Positions 38,800-48,480 of a stretch of 64,000 nt of DNA are shown here, one piece after another (the stretch's first letter is position 1; each line of letters starts with the position of its first letter). The stretch covers positions 496,001 through 560,000 of the forward strand of contig NZ_CAIWNQ010000002.1 in NCBI RefSeq assembly GCF_903914075.1. The letters run 5' to 3'. The stretch is from Ruegeria sp. THAF57. GTDB lineage: Bacteria > Pseudomonadota > Alphaproteobacteria > Rhodobacterales > Rhodobacteraceae. The notes under the pieces are model-generated. The model had not been told where the DNA came from, ran no database searches, and was given only the letters and a program-made list of their open reading frames with translations. The translations under genes and the position numbers were made by a program.

Positions 38800-39533
38800 C
38801 GCGCCAACGCATCATCCAACCGGTGACCGACCTATTGCGCGAGCCGGATGGTCCGCGCGACCGACAGTTGCTTTTTGGTGACGCTGTCGAGCCCTTAGAA
38901 CAGGCAAACGGCTGGAGTCGGGTCACCGCAGAAAAGGATGGTTATGTGGGCTGGGTCCGCTCGGAACAGCTTGGCCCGGACCTGAGCGCAACGCACTGGA
39001 TCACGGCGCCAGCCACCCACGCCTATGCGCGGCCAGACATGAAAAGCGCCGACCGGACCTCTTTGAGTTTTGGTAGCAAGATTGCGGCCACGTCCGAGGA
39101 GAATGGCTTTCTGCATACCGAGCTTGGGTTCATCCCATCCGTTCACGCCAAACATGTAGGCGTTCCGCTGACCGATCCTGTTGCAGTGGCCGAACTTTTT
39201 CTGGGCACACCCTATCTTTGGGGCGGAAACAGCCGGTTCGGGCTGGATTGTTCAGGACTGGTTCAGGCCGGGCTGCTGGCCTGCGGACAACCCTGCCCCG
39301 GAGACAGTGGCGATCAGGAACGCGAAGTTGGTCATCTGCTGCCGCAGGCCACACCCCCTCAGCGCGGCGATCTTCTGTTTTGGAAAGGGCATGTGGCCTG
39401 GGTTTATTCTGAAGATATGCTACTGCACGCCAATGCTTTCCACATGGACGTGACGTTTGAGCCGATGAAACAGGCGATCACGCGCATTCTGGAACAGGGT
39501 GACGGGCCGGTGACAGCCCATAAGCGGCTCTAA
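38796..39533 (+). CDS. NlpC/P60-family cell-wall peptidase with SH3 region
   Basis: This 245-residue protein has an N-terminal bacterial SH3-like part (about 1-120) and a C40 peptidase domain with Cys152 (GLDCSGL), His199 (KGHVAWV) and His211 (LLHANAF) as the catalytic set. The family cleaves gamma-D-glutamyl-meso-DAP bonds of murein peptides. No signal peptide is seen, so it may act on imported muropeptides in the cytosol, in line with coupling (ATGA) to the M17 aminopeptidase. Its stop overlaps the convergent DUF2794 gene. Confidence 0.9.
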   Translation: MTRQRIIQPVTDLLREPDGPRDRQLLFGDAVEPLEQANGWSRVTAEKDGYVGWVRSEQLGPDLSATHWITAPATHAYARPDMKSADRTSLSFGSKIAATSEENGFLHTELGFIPSVHAKHVGVPLTDPVAVAELFLGTPYLWGGNSRFGLDCSGLVQAGLLACGQPCPGDSGDQEREVGHLLPQATPPQRGDLLFWKGHVAWVYSEDMLLHANAFHMDVTFEPMKQAITRILEQGDGPVTAHKRL

Positions 39534-39880
39534 TCAAGTTTAACTGAACGGATCAGCTTACGCTCAAGCACGCGCAGCACCGTGCGCAGATCGTGGCCGC
39601 GTTTCAGGATTCGGCCATCCATGCCCACGACCGAATACATCCCTTGTTTCTGTCGAAGCCGGGGGTGTTTCTCGACCCGATAGATGGGATGTTCCGCAGT
39701 TCGGCGAAAGATCGAAAACACGGCCATGTCCCGCAAGTTGGAAATACCGTAATCGCGCCATTCTCCGGCGGCGACCATCCGGCCGTAGACGGACAGAATA
39801 TGGGACATCTCATGCCGGTTAAACGCGACGGGCATCTGGGCCGAGTTTGCAGAGAACCGGCTGGGAGGCTGCATGTTCAT
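39530..39880 (-). CDS. DUF2794 protein
   Basis: This 116-residue protein is one I recognise as DUF2794, common in alphaproteobacteria. It contains PVAFNRHEMSHILSVYGRMVAAGEWRDY-like sequence and ends in a basic, helical tail (LRTVLRVLERKLIRS). It is soluble and of unknown function. Its last four bases overlap the end of the NlpC/P60 gene on the other strand. Confidence 0.85.
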   Translation of the reverse strand: MNMQPPSRFSANSAQMPVAFNRHEMSHILSVYGRMVAAGEWRDYGISNLRDMAVFSIFRRTAEHPIYRVEKHPRLRQKQGMYSVVGMDGRILKRGHDLRTVLRVLERKLIRSVKLD

Positions 39881-39952
39881 ACCCCAAGCCTTGCCGGAAA
39901 ACGCGTCTGAATCAAGCCCGGCGACACCCGGGTGTGATATTTTTGGATCGCT

Positions 39953-41620
39953 CTAACGCCGCTGACCAACCTGTCGACAGATCAGGATGACCGGTAACAG
40001 CCCCACTGCCAGGATGACCAGAGAGGGGACCGCAGCCCCCTCGAGCCGTTCATCCGAGGCCAGCCGATAGGCCTGTACCGCCAGCGTATCAAAGTTGAAT
40101 GGACGCATGATCAGGGTCGCGGGCAATTCTTTCATCACGTCCACAAACACAATCAGCAAAGCCGTCAGCAAGGACGGTGTCAGCATAGGTAGATGAACCC
40201 GGCGCAATGTTCCCAGCGGGGTTTCCCCCAAAGACCGCGAGGCCGCGTCCATGTTGGCGTGAACTGTGCTTTGCCCACCTTCATAGGCGCCAAGCGCAGC
40301 CGCCAGAAACCGCACCATATAAGCGGCGACCAGCAGCCAGATTGAGCCCGTCACCAGCAATCCCGTCGAAACATCAAAGGTCGCCCGCATCCACGCATCC
40401 AGTGCATTGTCGAAACTGGCAAACGGCACCATCAGGCCCACCGCAATGACACCTCCGGGCACCGCATAGCCCAACCGTGCCATGTACCCCGCGCCAGCCG
40501 ACAACCGCCCAGGGCGCAACCGCTGAAAGAACCCGACGCTGATCGCGGCGCAAACCGTAATCACGGCAGCAGTACCCGCCAAAGCCAGCGAGTTCTGAAT
40601 GAAGCCGATATAGCGGCGCGACAGCAGGTTCTGCTCTGACTCCAGCCCCATCTGAATCAAGATGATCACCGGCAGCAGGAAGCCCAGAAGAACCGGAATG
40701 GCGCACAGCGTAAAGCCCGCGACAGCCTGCCAGCCCTTTAACTGCGCCGAGGGCAATGAGGCATGACTTTTCCCTGCCTGATAGTATTTCGCCTTACCGC
40801 GCTGCATCCGTTCGGCCACGGCCATGACCAGCGCAAAACCCAGCAGGCACAGGGCCAACTGCGCGGCGGCAGCGCGGTCTCCAATGGAAAACCAGCTTGT
40901 GTAGATACCGGTGGCGAATGTTTGCACGCCAAAATAGGCGACAGTGCCGAAATCGGCGATGGTTTCCATGATCGCCAGCAGCACACCCCCCGCAATTGCC
41001 GGGCGCGCCATGGGTAAAGATACGTGCCAGAATGCCAGCCAAGGGCTTTTGCCTAACGCCCGCGCCGCAAGAAAAGCCGTGGCGCTTTGCTGAAGAAACG
41101 CGGCGCGCGCCAGCAGGTAAACATAAGGATAAAGCACGAGGATCAGCATCACCGCCGCACCCTCGGTCGAGCGTATCTCAGGGAACCAATAATCGCGCGG
41201 CCCCCAGCCGGTCACATCGCGCAGGGTGCTTTGGACAATGCCGGGGTGATCCAGAATGAACGTATAGGCATAGGCCAGCACATAAGCCGGAAAAGCCAGC
41301 GGCAAGACCAAAGCAATCTCAAGGAACCGAACGCCGGGAAAGCGTGTCATGGTCACAAGCCACGCAGCACCGACACCGATGGCAAACGTACCAAACGCCA
41401 CCAGAACAACCAAAATCACCGTCGTAAGCGCATAGCCCGGCAAAACGGTTTGCAACAGGTGCGAGATCGTATCCGTTCCGCCCGTCACAGCCGCCAGAAC
41501 AACGGCGAGCATCGGCAACAGGCATGCGGCCGCAACAAGACAGGCGACCGTGCCAACCAGCCGGGTGCCAAACGCGCCGTGGTTGCGCGTGCCATGCTCT
41601 GAAACTTCTATGTCGGCCAT
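39953..41620 (-). CDS. Fe(III)-type ABC transporter permease (FbpB/SfuB-like)
   Basis: This 555-residue membrane protein is a tandem duplication of two permease halves with about 12 helices. It carries two EAA-type loops: FLAARALGKSPWLAFWHVSLPMA in the first half and ASRSLGETPLGTLRRVHLPML in the second. Such proteins import Fe(III) from periplasmic binding proteins. No binding protein or ATPase gene is adjacent, so partners must be encoded elsewhere. It is a single gene on this strand. Confidence 0.88.
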   Translation of the reverse strand: MADIEVSEHGTRNHGAFGTRLVGTVACLVAAACLLPMLAVVLAAVTGGTDTISHLLQTVLPGYALTTVILVVLVAFGTFAIGVGAAWLVTMTRFPGVRFLEIALVLPLAFPAYVLAYAYTFILDHPGIVQSTLRDVTGWGPRDYWFPEIRSTEGAAVMLILVLYPYVYLLARAAFLQQSATAFLAARALGKSPWLAFWHVSLPMARPAIAGGVLLAIMETIADFGTVAYFGVQTFATGIYTSWFSIGDRAAAAQLALCLLGFALVMAVAERMQRGKAKYYQAGKSHASLPSAQLKGWQAVAGFTLCAIPVLLGFLLPVIILIQMGLESEQNLLSRRYIGFIQNSLALAGTAAVITVCAAISVGFFQRLRPGRLSAGAGYMARLGYAVPGGVIAVGLMVPFASFDNALDAWMRATFDVSTGLLVTGSIWLLVAAYMVRFLAAALGAYEGGQSTVHANMDAASRSLGETPLGTLRRVHLPMLTPSLLTALLIVFVDVMKELPATLIMRPFNFDTLAVQAYRLASDERLEGAAVPSLVILAVGLLPVILICRQVGQRR

Positions 41621-41730
41621 GATCCCGGCTTGTAACTGGCGAATGCGCAGAGTTGGCCATTAATCGACCAAAACGCTAAGAAACACCAGTCTACAGGGGA
41701 ACAAATCTGCGGCACAAACTGCCGCAGACT

Positions 41731-42948
41731 TTATTCATAGACCCGCTGATCCTCGATCACCAAACCATCCTTGGGCAGTGAACCGGGTTCAACAACCTCG
41801 ATCGCGCCTTTTAGCTTCAGCACTTCGATCACGGACTTGGCATAGGTCATGTCATCTCCGCTGGGGCTTTCAATCTGAACGGTCATTGTATCCATCTCGC
41901 CCTGACGGGCTGCGATGACACGAGCCTTTACGATCTCGGCGTGTTTGTCGACCAGCGCGGCCACCTGTTCAGGACGCACGAACATGCCCTTGATCTTGGT
42001 CGTCTGGTCGGCACGACCCATCCAGCCCTTGATCCGCGCATTTGTACGACCGCAGGGCGACTGGCCGGGCAGGATCGCCGACAGATCACCGGTCGCGAAC
42101 CGGATCAACGGATAATCAGGGTTGAGAGAGGTTACGATCACCTCACCCACTTCACCCTCGGCCACAGGGGTGCCGGTGCCGGGGGTCACGATCTCGACGA
42201 TGATGTGTTCGTCCAGAATCATCCCCTCCATCGCAGGGCTTTCGTAAGCGATATTGCCCAGATCGGCTGTGGCATAGCATTGCAGGCACGAAATCCCGCG
42301 ATCCGCATATTCCTGACGCAAGGATGGGAACAGCGCGCCGCCGCCCACAGCAGCCGTAGCGAATTGCAGGTCCACACCCATCTCATCCGCTTTATCCAGT
42401 ATGATCTTCAGATAGTCGGGCGTTCCGGCATAAGCGGTGCAACCCACATCACGCGCGGCGGTCACTTGCAGTTCGGTCTGGCCGGTGCCCGCGGGCAACA
42501 CGGCGGCGCCCACGGCCCGCGCGCCGCTTTCAAATATCATGCCGGCAGGCGTCAGGTGATAGCCGAAACAGTTCTGCACGATATCGCCCGGCCCCACTCC
42601 TGCCGCGTGCAGGAATCGGCCCATGCGCCACCAATCGGTATCGGTGCTGCCCGGTTCGTAGATCGGACCCGGAGACTGAAACACATGATGGAAATGTCGC
42701 GCCGGAGTGACCGTGAACCCGCCGAACGGAGGGCGCTGAGCCTGTGCCTGCGCCAGTTCAGATTTGCGCAGAACCGGCAGTTTGACCAGATCTTCGATGG
42801 TTTTCACCGCATCGGTATCCACCCCGGCCAGATGAGCCTGAAACCCCGGCGCGGATTGGGCGCGTTCCAGCTGAACTCGCAACCCTTGCGCATGATCAGC
42901 TGCGCGCTGATCGGCTGATCGGGTCTCGAGTGCGTCGTAGTAAGTCAT
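41731..42948 (-). CDS. Phenylacetate-CoA ligase-like AMP-forming enzyme
   Basis: This 405-residue PaaK-like adenylate-forming protein has YEPGSTDTDWWRMGRFLHAAG, an AYAGTPDYLKIIL segment, and a C-terminal KGMFVRPEQVAALV as in PaaK. These enzymes activate aryl or other carboxylic acids to CoA thioesters. The start at 42948 follows GAGGATCTGGCG, 19 bases after the ATPase gene. As the last gene of the HAAT operon it probably acts on the imported acid. The stretch corresponding to the Gly/Ser/Thr-rich P-loop of PaaK (VFQSPGPIYEPGS here) looks divergent, so activity is uncertain. Confidence 0.85.
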   Translation of the reverse strand: MTYYDALETRSADQRAADHAQGLRVQLERAQSAPGFQAHLAGVDTDAVKTIEDLVKLPVLRKSELAQAQAQRPPFGGFTVTPARHFHHVFQSPGPIYEPGSTDTDWWRMGRFLHAAGVGPGDIVQNCFGYHLTPAGMIFESGARAVGAAVLPAGTGQTELQVTAARDVGCTAYAGTPDYLKIILDKADEMGVDLQFATAAVGGGALFPSLRQEYADRGISCLQCYATADLGNIAYESPAMEGMILDEHIIVEIVTPGTGTPVAEGEVGEVIVTSLNPDYPLIRFATGDLSAILPGQSPCGRTNARIKGWMGRADQTTKIKGMFVRPEQVAALVDKHAEIVKARVIAARQGEMDTMTVQIESPSGDDMTYAKSVIEVLKLKGAIEVVEPGSLPKDGLVIEDQRVYE

Positions 42949-42967
42949 CGCCAGATCCTCCACCCGC

Positions 42968-43801
42968 TCACAACCACCTCTTGCGGCGGCGGTATGAGCG
43001 TACATCTCGGAAACTTTTTCGGCCGTCATCGGACATGCCCAGGTAGAACTCTTTCACGTCCGGGTTTTCACGCAGCTCATCAGCAGGACCGTCCATAACG
43101 ACACGGCCCGATTCCAGAATGTACCCGTAATGTGCAAACCGCAGAGCGACGTTTGTATTCTGTTCGGCCAGCAGGAAGGACACGCCCTCTTTTTCGTTGA
43201 GATCCTTCACGATGCCGAAAATCTCTTCGACCAATTGCGGGGCCAGCCCCATCGAAGGCTCGTCCAGCAGGATCGTTTCCGGCCGCGACATCAACGCCCG
43301 GCCCATGGCAACCATCTGCTGCTCACCGCCCGAGGTATAGCCCGCTTGCGACCGGCGCCGTTCAGCCAGACGTGGGAAATAGGTGTAGACCAGATCAAGG
43401 TCTTTCTGGACCGCGGCTTTGCCGTCCTTGCGGGTATAAGCTCCGGTCAGAAGATTTTCCTCGACCGTGAGGTGTTCGAAACAGTGACGGCCCTCCATCA
43501 CCTGAATCACGCCTTTTTCAACCAGATCCGCAGGGTCGCTTTCATGCACGCTTGCGCCGCGATACTTGATCGACCCTTTGGTGACTTCGCCCCGTTCCGA
43601 ATGCAGCAAGTTCGACACCGCCTTGAGCGTCGTCGTCTTGCCCGCGCCATTACCACCGAGCAGAGCAGTAATACCGCCTTTGGGAACGGTCAGGCTGACA
43701 CCCTTAAGTACGAGGATCACATGGTTGTAAATCACCTCGATATTGTTGACTTCAAGCAGGGTTTCCGCCTGCACGTCAGTGGTTTGAGCCGCATCCAGCA
43801 T
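42968..43801 (-). CDS. HAAT-family ABC ATPase (LivF-like)
   Basis: This 277-residue branched-chain-type ATPase has Walker A GGNGAGKTT, signature TSGGEQQMVAMGR, Walker B ILLDEPSMGL and the LAEQN motif that replaces the switch His region in LivF proteins. It has an unusual basic C-terminal tail (SYRRRKRWL). It partners the LivG-like ATPase encoded upstream. It is placed between the binding protein (74 bases) and the PaaK-like ligase. Confidence 0.9.
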   Translation of the reverse strand: MLDAAQTTDVQAETLLEVNNIEVIYNHVILVLKGVSLTVPKGGITALLGGNGAGKTTTLKAVSNLLHSERGEVTKGSIKYRGASVHESDPADLVEKGVIQVMEGRHCFEHLTVEENLLTGAYTRKDGKAAVQKDLDLVYTYFPRLAERRRSQAGYTSGGEQQMVAMGRALMSRPETILLDEPSMGLAPQLVEEIFGIVKDLNEKEGVSFLLAEQNTNVALRFAHYGYILESGRVVMDGPADELRENPDVKEFYLGMSDDGRKSFRDVRSYRRRKRWL

Positions 43802-43874
43802 CAGCGCGTGTCCTCGTGCGAGTGTTGGGATCGGGACGGCAGTCTGCCGCCGCCCCGGATTTCAGTACGTCGGA

Positions 43875-45155
43875 TCAGCAGCGCGATCCGATGTTGTTTT
43901 CCGACGCATAGGCGCTCGAGTCTTCGTCGATCAGCGGACCGATCACGTCGCCATCGGTTGCCTTGAACTCGGAAATCAGGCTCCAGGTTTTGTTGGCCGC
44001 ATCCCACTGGGTCACACCAACCAGAGCGTCCCCGCCGTGGTTCTCACACGAAACCGAGAATGCCGGACCAAAACCAGGCAGACCCAGTTCGGTCATCTTG
44101 GCTTCGTTGATTTCCAGCGCCTCCATACCGTCGCGCATCATCGCAGGGGTGATGTCGGCAGTACCGTGGATTTCCTGCGCTTTCTTGGCTGCTTCAGCCG
44201 CCAGCATCGCGGCATAAAGACCACGGTTGTACAGAACCGTACCAACCTGATCACCCGCACCTGCAGCTTTACCCGTATCGACGACATGTGTCTTCAGATC
44301 GTCAAAGACCGGGAAATCCGTGCCCACGTTGTGGAAGGTCAGCGCCTTATAGCCGTTCGCAGCCTCGCCCGCTGGCAGCACGTCGTTTTCAGAACCGGAC
44401 CACCAGATACCGATGAAGTTTTCCATCGGGTAACGGATGTTGGCAGCTTCCTGAACGGCAACCTGGTTCATAACACCCCAGCCCCACATCAGGACATAAT
44501 CGGGGCGATCACGGCGGATTTGCAGCCACTGCGATTTCTGTTCCTGACCCGGATGGTCAACCGGCAGGGCGACAAGCTCAAAGCCATGCTTGGCCGAAAG
44601 TTCTTCCAACGTGCGGATCGGTTCCTTGCCATAGGCCGAGTTGTGGTAGACCAGTGCAATTTTCTTGCCGCTCAGGTCCCCGCCATTCTCTTCCAGCAGG
44701 TAGTTCACCGCACCCGAGGCACCATCCCAATAGTTTGCAGGATAGTTGAACGTGTGGCTGAACACATCGCCGTTCTTGGCGGACGTACGTCCATAGCCCA
44801 TCGTGTGCATCGGAATGCCATCTGCCGTGGTCTTGGGGATCAGCTGATACGTGATACCGGTCGACAGCGGCTGATAGACAAGCGCACCTTCGCCCTTGGT
44901 CGATTCATAGCATTCCACACCTTTTTCGGTGTTATACCCTGTCTCGCATTCGATCACCTTCGCCGGAACGCCGCCGATCCCGCCGTCACGTTCGTTCAGC
45001 AGGGTAAAGTAATCCGCATACCCATCCGCAAACGGAATACCACCCGCCGCGTAAGGTCCGGTACGGTAGCTGAGTGACGGGAATACGAGATCGGCCATAA
45101 CCGGTCCTGCCGCCATTACGGCGCCCAGCGCCACGGTTGCCAAATTCAATTTCAT
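43875..45155 (-). CDS. HAAT-family substrate-binding protein (LivK-like)
   Basis: This 426-residue periplasmic binding protein has a signal peptide (1-21, ending PVMA) and then LVFPSLSYRTGPYAAGG. Two Cys near residues 69 and 77 (VIECETGYNTEKGVECYE) may form a disulfide. The mature protein is longer than classical LivK, as in many Roseobacter aromatic- or aliphatic-acid binders. Upstream and downstream transporter genes are in the same operon. The ligand is unknown; the flanking CoA ligases suggest a carboxylic acid. Confidence 0.9.
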   Translation of the reverse strand: MKLNLATVALGAVMAAGPVMADLVFPSLSYRTGPYAAGGIPFADGYADYFTLLNERDGGIGGVPAKVIECETGYNTEKGVECYESTKGEGALVYQPLSTGITYQLIPKTTADGIPMHTMGYGRTSAKNGDVFSHTFNYPANYWDGASGAVNYLLEENGGDLSGKKIALVYHNSAYGKEPIRTLEELSAKHGFELVALPVDHPGQEQKSQWLQIRRDRPDYVLMWGWGVMNQVAVQEAANIRYPMENFIGIWWSGSENDVLPAGEAANGYKALTFHNVGTDFPVFDDLKTHVVDTGKAAGAGDQVGTVLYNRGLYAAMLAAEAAKKAQEIHGTADITPAMMRDGMEALEINEAKMTELGLPGFGPAFSVSCENHGGDALVGVTQWDAANKTWSLISEFKATDGDVIGPLIDEDSSAYASENNIGSRC

Positions 45156-45227
45156 CGGGTTTCTCCTCCCTTGGTTGGTCCGATGTTGGGTTCGGGCTTT
45201 GCACCCGTTATCTGATTGGGCCTGCCC

Positions 45228-46304
45228 CTAGTGCGGGAACGGCCAGAGTCTGAGTTTCTCTTTGGCGACGCGCCACAACTGCGCTAGCCCATGTGGTTCT
45301 AGGATCAGGAACATGATGATCAGCCCACCGACGATCACCAGCTGCAAATGCGCCACGATATCCGTGGGCCAACCCAGCATATCCGCGCCAACCACTTTCA
45401 GGACCACCGGCAACAGCACAAGGAACGCCGCCCCCGCAAAGGACCCGAAGATAGAGCCCAATCCCCCGATAATGATCATGAACAGAACCAGGAATGACTT
45501 GGTAATGCCGAACACCTCGCCGACCTCAACCGCGCCGAGATAGACTGCAAAGAACAACGCGCCCGAGATGCCCACAAAGAATGAGCTGACGGCAAAGGCG
45601 GTCAGTTTCGCCTTGAGAGGGTTCACCCCGATGATCTCGGCCGCGATATCCATATCGCGGATCGCCATCCACGTACGCCCGGTAGTGCCGCGTGTCAGGT
45701 TGCGTGCGATCACGGCGCAGACGGTCAGAAAGATCAGGCAGAACAGATACGTGGCCCATGCCGGAGCATTCGGTCCAGTGATGATGATCCCGAACACATC
45801 GCGTTCCGGTGCGTTGATCTGACCCGAAGCCGAGTAGTTGTAGAACCACGGCACCCGGTTGAACAGCCACACAAGAAAGAACTGCGCGGCCAGTGTCGCC
45901 ACGGCCAGATAGAACCCCTTGATCCGCAACGATGGAAGACCGAACAAAACGCCGACAATGGCCGTGATACCGCCTGCCAGTATGACATGGATAAACATGC
46001 TGACATCTGGAAAGGCCGTCATCAGCTTGTAGCAGGCATAAGCACCCACCGCCATGAAGCCGCCCGTACCAAGGCTGACCTGCCCGCAATACCCAACCAG
46101 AATGTTCAAGCCGATTGCCGCGATCGCGTAGATCAGGAACGGCAGCAAAAGCGCGTTTGCCCAGTAATCGTTGATGATGAACGGAATGATCCCGAACGCG
46201 ACCGCCAGAACCACATAGTACCGATACCGGTCGAATTTGATCGGGAAAGTCTGGCTGTCATCCACATAGGAAACTTTGAAGTCTCCGGCTTCACGATAGA
46301 ACAT
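45228..46304 (-). CDS. HAAT-family permease (LivM-like)
   Basis: This 358-residue permease has about ten helices, the family motif GYCGQVSLGTGGFMAVGAYACY (residues about 69-90) and the GGLGSIFGSFAGAAFLVLLP signature. It starts MFYREAGDFKVSYVDDSQTFP, a hydrophilic lead of about 25 residues. It forms the channel with the LivH-like permease. It starts three bases after the small two-helix gene. Confidence 0.92.
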   Translation of the reverse strand: MFYREAGDFKVSYVDDSQTFPIKFDRYRYYVVLAVAFGIIPFIINDYWANALLLPFLIYAIAAIGLNILVGYCGQVSLGTGGFMAVGAYACYKLMTAFPDVSMFIHVILAGGITAIVGVLFGLPSLRIKGFYLAVATLAAQFFLVWLFNRVPWFYNYSASGQINAPERDVFGIIITGPNAPAWATYLFCLIFLTVCAVIARNLTRGTTGRTWMAIRDMDIAAEIIGVNPLKAKLTAFAVSSFFVGISGALFFAVYLGAVEVGEVFGITKSFLVLFMIIIGGLGSIFGSFAGAAFLVLLPVVLKVVGADMLGWPTDIVAHLQLVIVGGLIIMFLILEPHGLAQLWRVAKEKLRLWPFPH

Positions 46305-46307
46305 GTG

Positions 46308-46565
46308 TCACTTTCCCCATTGTTCCTGCGCCCGGTTCCGGGCTGCGGCGTCCAGTTGATTGGACCCTTTTGCGTATCCGCTCGCCTCTGACGCGCGCAC
46401 CAGTTTCATGTAGGCCATGATGCCCGTGACCAGCCCGGCAAAGGCAAGGATCGCAGCGACAACCAGTTGGGTTGCGGTCAGATCGTCCGAGGTGACGGCG
46501 ATATAGCCAAAAGCCCAGAACCCCGACCACGCGATCACATTGATGATGGCAATCATTTTCTGCAT
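46308..46565 (-). CDS. Small two-helix membrane protein in HAAT operon
   Basis: This 85-residue product has two hydrophobic segments (about 6-25 and 33-55) and a polar tail (residues 60-85). It lies exactly between the two permease genes with gaps of two and three bases, so it must be co-translated with them. Classical liv operons lack such a gene. I do not recognise a characterised family; a role as transporter accessory or stabilising subunit is an inference from position. Confidence 0.8.
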   Translation of the reverse strand: MQKMIAIINVIAWSGFWAFGYIAVTSDDLTATQLVVAAILAFAGLVTGIMAYMKLVRASEASGYAKGSNQLDAAARNRAQEQWGK

Positions 46566-46567
46566 CG

Positions 46568-47554
46568 CTACACCCTCTCGATGATCTTCTCACCGAACAG
46601 CCCCTGCGGTCGGAATACGAGGAAGATCAGCGCCAGAACATAGGCGAACCAGTTCTCGGTCGCGCCACCGACCATCGGGCCGATGGCGAATTCAAACAGC
46701 TTTTCACCCACTCCGATGATCAGCCCGCCCACAATCGCTCCGGGGATCGAGGTAAAGCCGCCCAACATCAGCACCGGCAACGCCTTGAGCGCGATCAGCG
46801 ACAGCGAGAACTGAACGCCCGACTTGGTGCCCCACATGATCCCGGCGACCAGCGCGACAAACCCCGCAACCGACCAGACCATGATCCAGATGAAGTTCAG
46901 CGAGATACCCACCGACAGTGCGGCCTGATGGTCATCCGCCACCGCTCGCATCGCCCGGCCCTGCTTGGTGTATTGGCTGAACACCACCAGCGCGGCCACC
47001 AGCAGCGCCGCAATCAAGGTTGCCACGATGTCGAGGTTGTCGATGAAGAAGCCATAGCCAAAGATATTAAACGTGGTCTCGTCGATCCACAGGTTGATGC
47101 CTTGTGGCAGGCCCACGTCCAGGGTCTTGATCTCGGACCCCCACATCAGGTCGGCCACGCCTTCAAGCAAATAGGCCAGACCGATGGTCGCCATGAACAG
47201 AATGATCGGTTCCTGACCAACCAGATGGCGCATGACGAACCGTTGCACCGCCCAGGCAAGAAACACCATCACCGCCATTGTCAAAAGGATCGCCAGCAAT
47301 GCCGGGACATTCCACCCGAAATAGTGGATATGCGTCCCGAAGATCGCGTTGATCAGATGCGCGAACGGCACTTGCCCGTTCATGATCCCCACAAGGGTCA
47401 TGGCCGCAAACAGGGCCATAACACCCTGAGCATAGTTGAAAATCCCCGAAGCCTTGTAGATCAGCACAAAGCCCAGTGCGACCAGCGCATACAGAACCCC
47501 GGCCATCAGGCCATTCAGGATGACCTCCATCGCGAAAATCAGCTGATCAGGCAT
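46568..47554 (-). CDS. HAAT-family permease (LivH-like)
   Basis: This 328-residue permease has about eight helices, an N-terminal LNGLMAGVLYALVALGFVLIYK stretch and the family motif AVADDHQAALSVGIS (loop near the ATPase contact). A GGFTSIPGAIVGGLIIGVGEKL segment lies in the C-terminal half. It is coupled to the small two-helix gene and follows the LivG gene by 29 bases. Confidence 0.93.
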   Translation of the reverse strand: MPDQLIFAMEVILNGLMAGVLYALVALGFVLIYKASGIFNYAQGVMALFAAMTLVGIMNGQVPFAHLINAIFGTHIHYFGWNVPALLAILLTMAVMVFLAWAVQRFVMRHLVGQEPIILFMATIGLAYLLEGVADLMWGSEIKTLDVGLPQGINLWIDETTFNIFGYGFFIDNLDIVATLIAALLVAALVVFSQYTKQGRAMRAVADDHQAALSVGISLNFIWIMVWSVAGFVALVAGIMWGTKSGVQFSLSLIALKALPVLMLGGFTSIPGAIVGGLIIGVGEKLFEFAIGPMVGGATENWFAYVLALIFLVFRPQGLFGEKIIERV

Positions 47555-47583
47555 GTGCGCCCCCTCTCATGTCTGTCAGTTGG

Positions 47584-48402
47584 TCAGTCATGGCTCACCC
47601 CCAGATAGGCGTCGATGACTTCCTGGTTGTTGCGCACCTCGTCCGGTGTGCCGTCCCCGATCTTCTTCCCGTAATCCATCACGACAACCCGGTCGCTCAG
47701 ATCCATCACCACGCCCATGTCGTGTTCGATCAGGGCGATGGTGGTGCCGAACTCGTCATTCACATCCAGGATAAAGCGGCTCATGTCCTCTTTCTCCTCG
47801 ACGTTCATACCCGCCATCGGTTCGTCCAACAGCAACAGCTTGGGTTCGGCCGCCAACGCACGGGCCAGCTCTACGCGCTTTTTCAACCCGTAAGGCAGGC
47901 GCGACACCGGAGTTTTCCGGATGTGCTGAATTTCAAGAAAGTCGATAATCTTCTCGACCGCTTCGCGGTTTTCGGTTTCTTCCGCTTCAGCCTTCCCTTT
48001 CCACAGTGCCTGCTGGAAAATGTTGGTCTTCATGTAACCCAGCCGCCCGGTCATGACGTTGTCCAGCACGCTCATGCCTTCGAACAGGGCTATGTTCTGG
48101 AAGGTCCGCGCAATCCCCTGCTGTGCCACCTCAAAAGGCCGCATCGGAGGGCGTTTGGCCCCGTGGAACCAAACCTCGCCCTCTTGCGGGACATAGAACC
48201 CCGAGATCACGTTCAGCATCGAGGACTTCCCTGCGCCGTTCGGACCGATAATGGCGCGGATCTCACCTTCGCGGATGTCGAACGAGATATCCTTGATCGC
48301 GACCACACCACCGAAACGCAGGGTGATATTCTTCATCTCCATCACCACGCCGCCGATCTTGCGGCCATCCTCGGTGACATATCCTTCGAAACTATCCAGC
48401 AT
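47584..48402 (-). CDS. HAAT-family ABC ATPase (LivG-like)
   Basis: This 272-residue ATPase has Walker A GPNGAGKSSM, a long Q-loop/helical region GIARTFQNIALFEGMSVLDNVM, signature RLPYGLKKRVELAR, Walker B LLLLDEPMAGMN and switch His in LIEHDMGVVMDLSD. It powers the permease pair together with LivF. It starts 78 bases after the AMP-binding ligase gene. No frameshift or truncation is seen. Confidence 0.93.
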   Translation of the reverse strand: MLDSFEGYVTEDGRKIGGVVMEMKNITLRFGGVVAIKDISFDIREGEIRAIIGPNGAGKSSMLNVISGFYVPQEGEVWFHGAKRPPMRPFEVAQQGIARTFQNIALFEGMSVLDNVMTGRLGYMKTNIFQQALWKGKAEAEETENREAVEKIIDFLEIQHIRKTPVSRLPYGLKKRVELARALAAEPKLLLLDEPMAGMNVEEKEDMSRFILDVNDEFGTTIALIEHDMGVVMDLSDRVVVMDYGKKIGDGTPDEVRNNQEVIDAYLGVSHD

Positions 48403-48480
48403 CAGTCACTCCCTGACTTGCGCAATAACGGGACGGAGGGCGGGGCGACGACCGCAGGTCGAGCGGCGCTCGAACGGCCC

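Noticed and set aside
41087-41602. 171-codon frame opposite the FbpB-like permease
   Set aside because: It is highly polar and repetitive (Arg, Gln, Asn), antisense to clear membrane helices, and has no ribosome-binding site.
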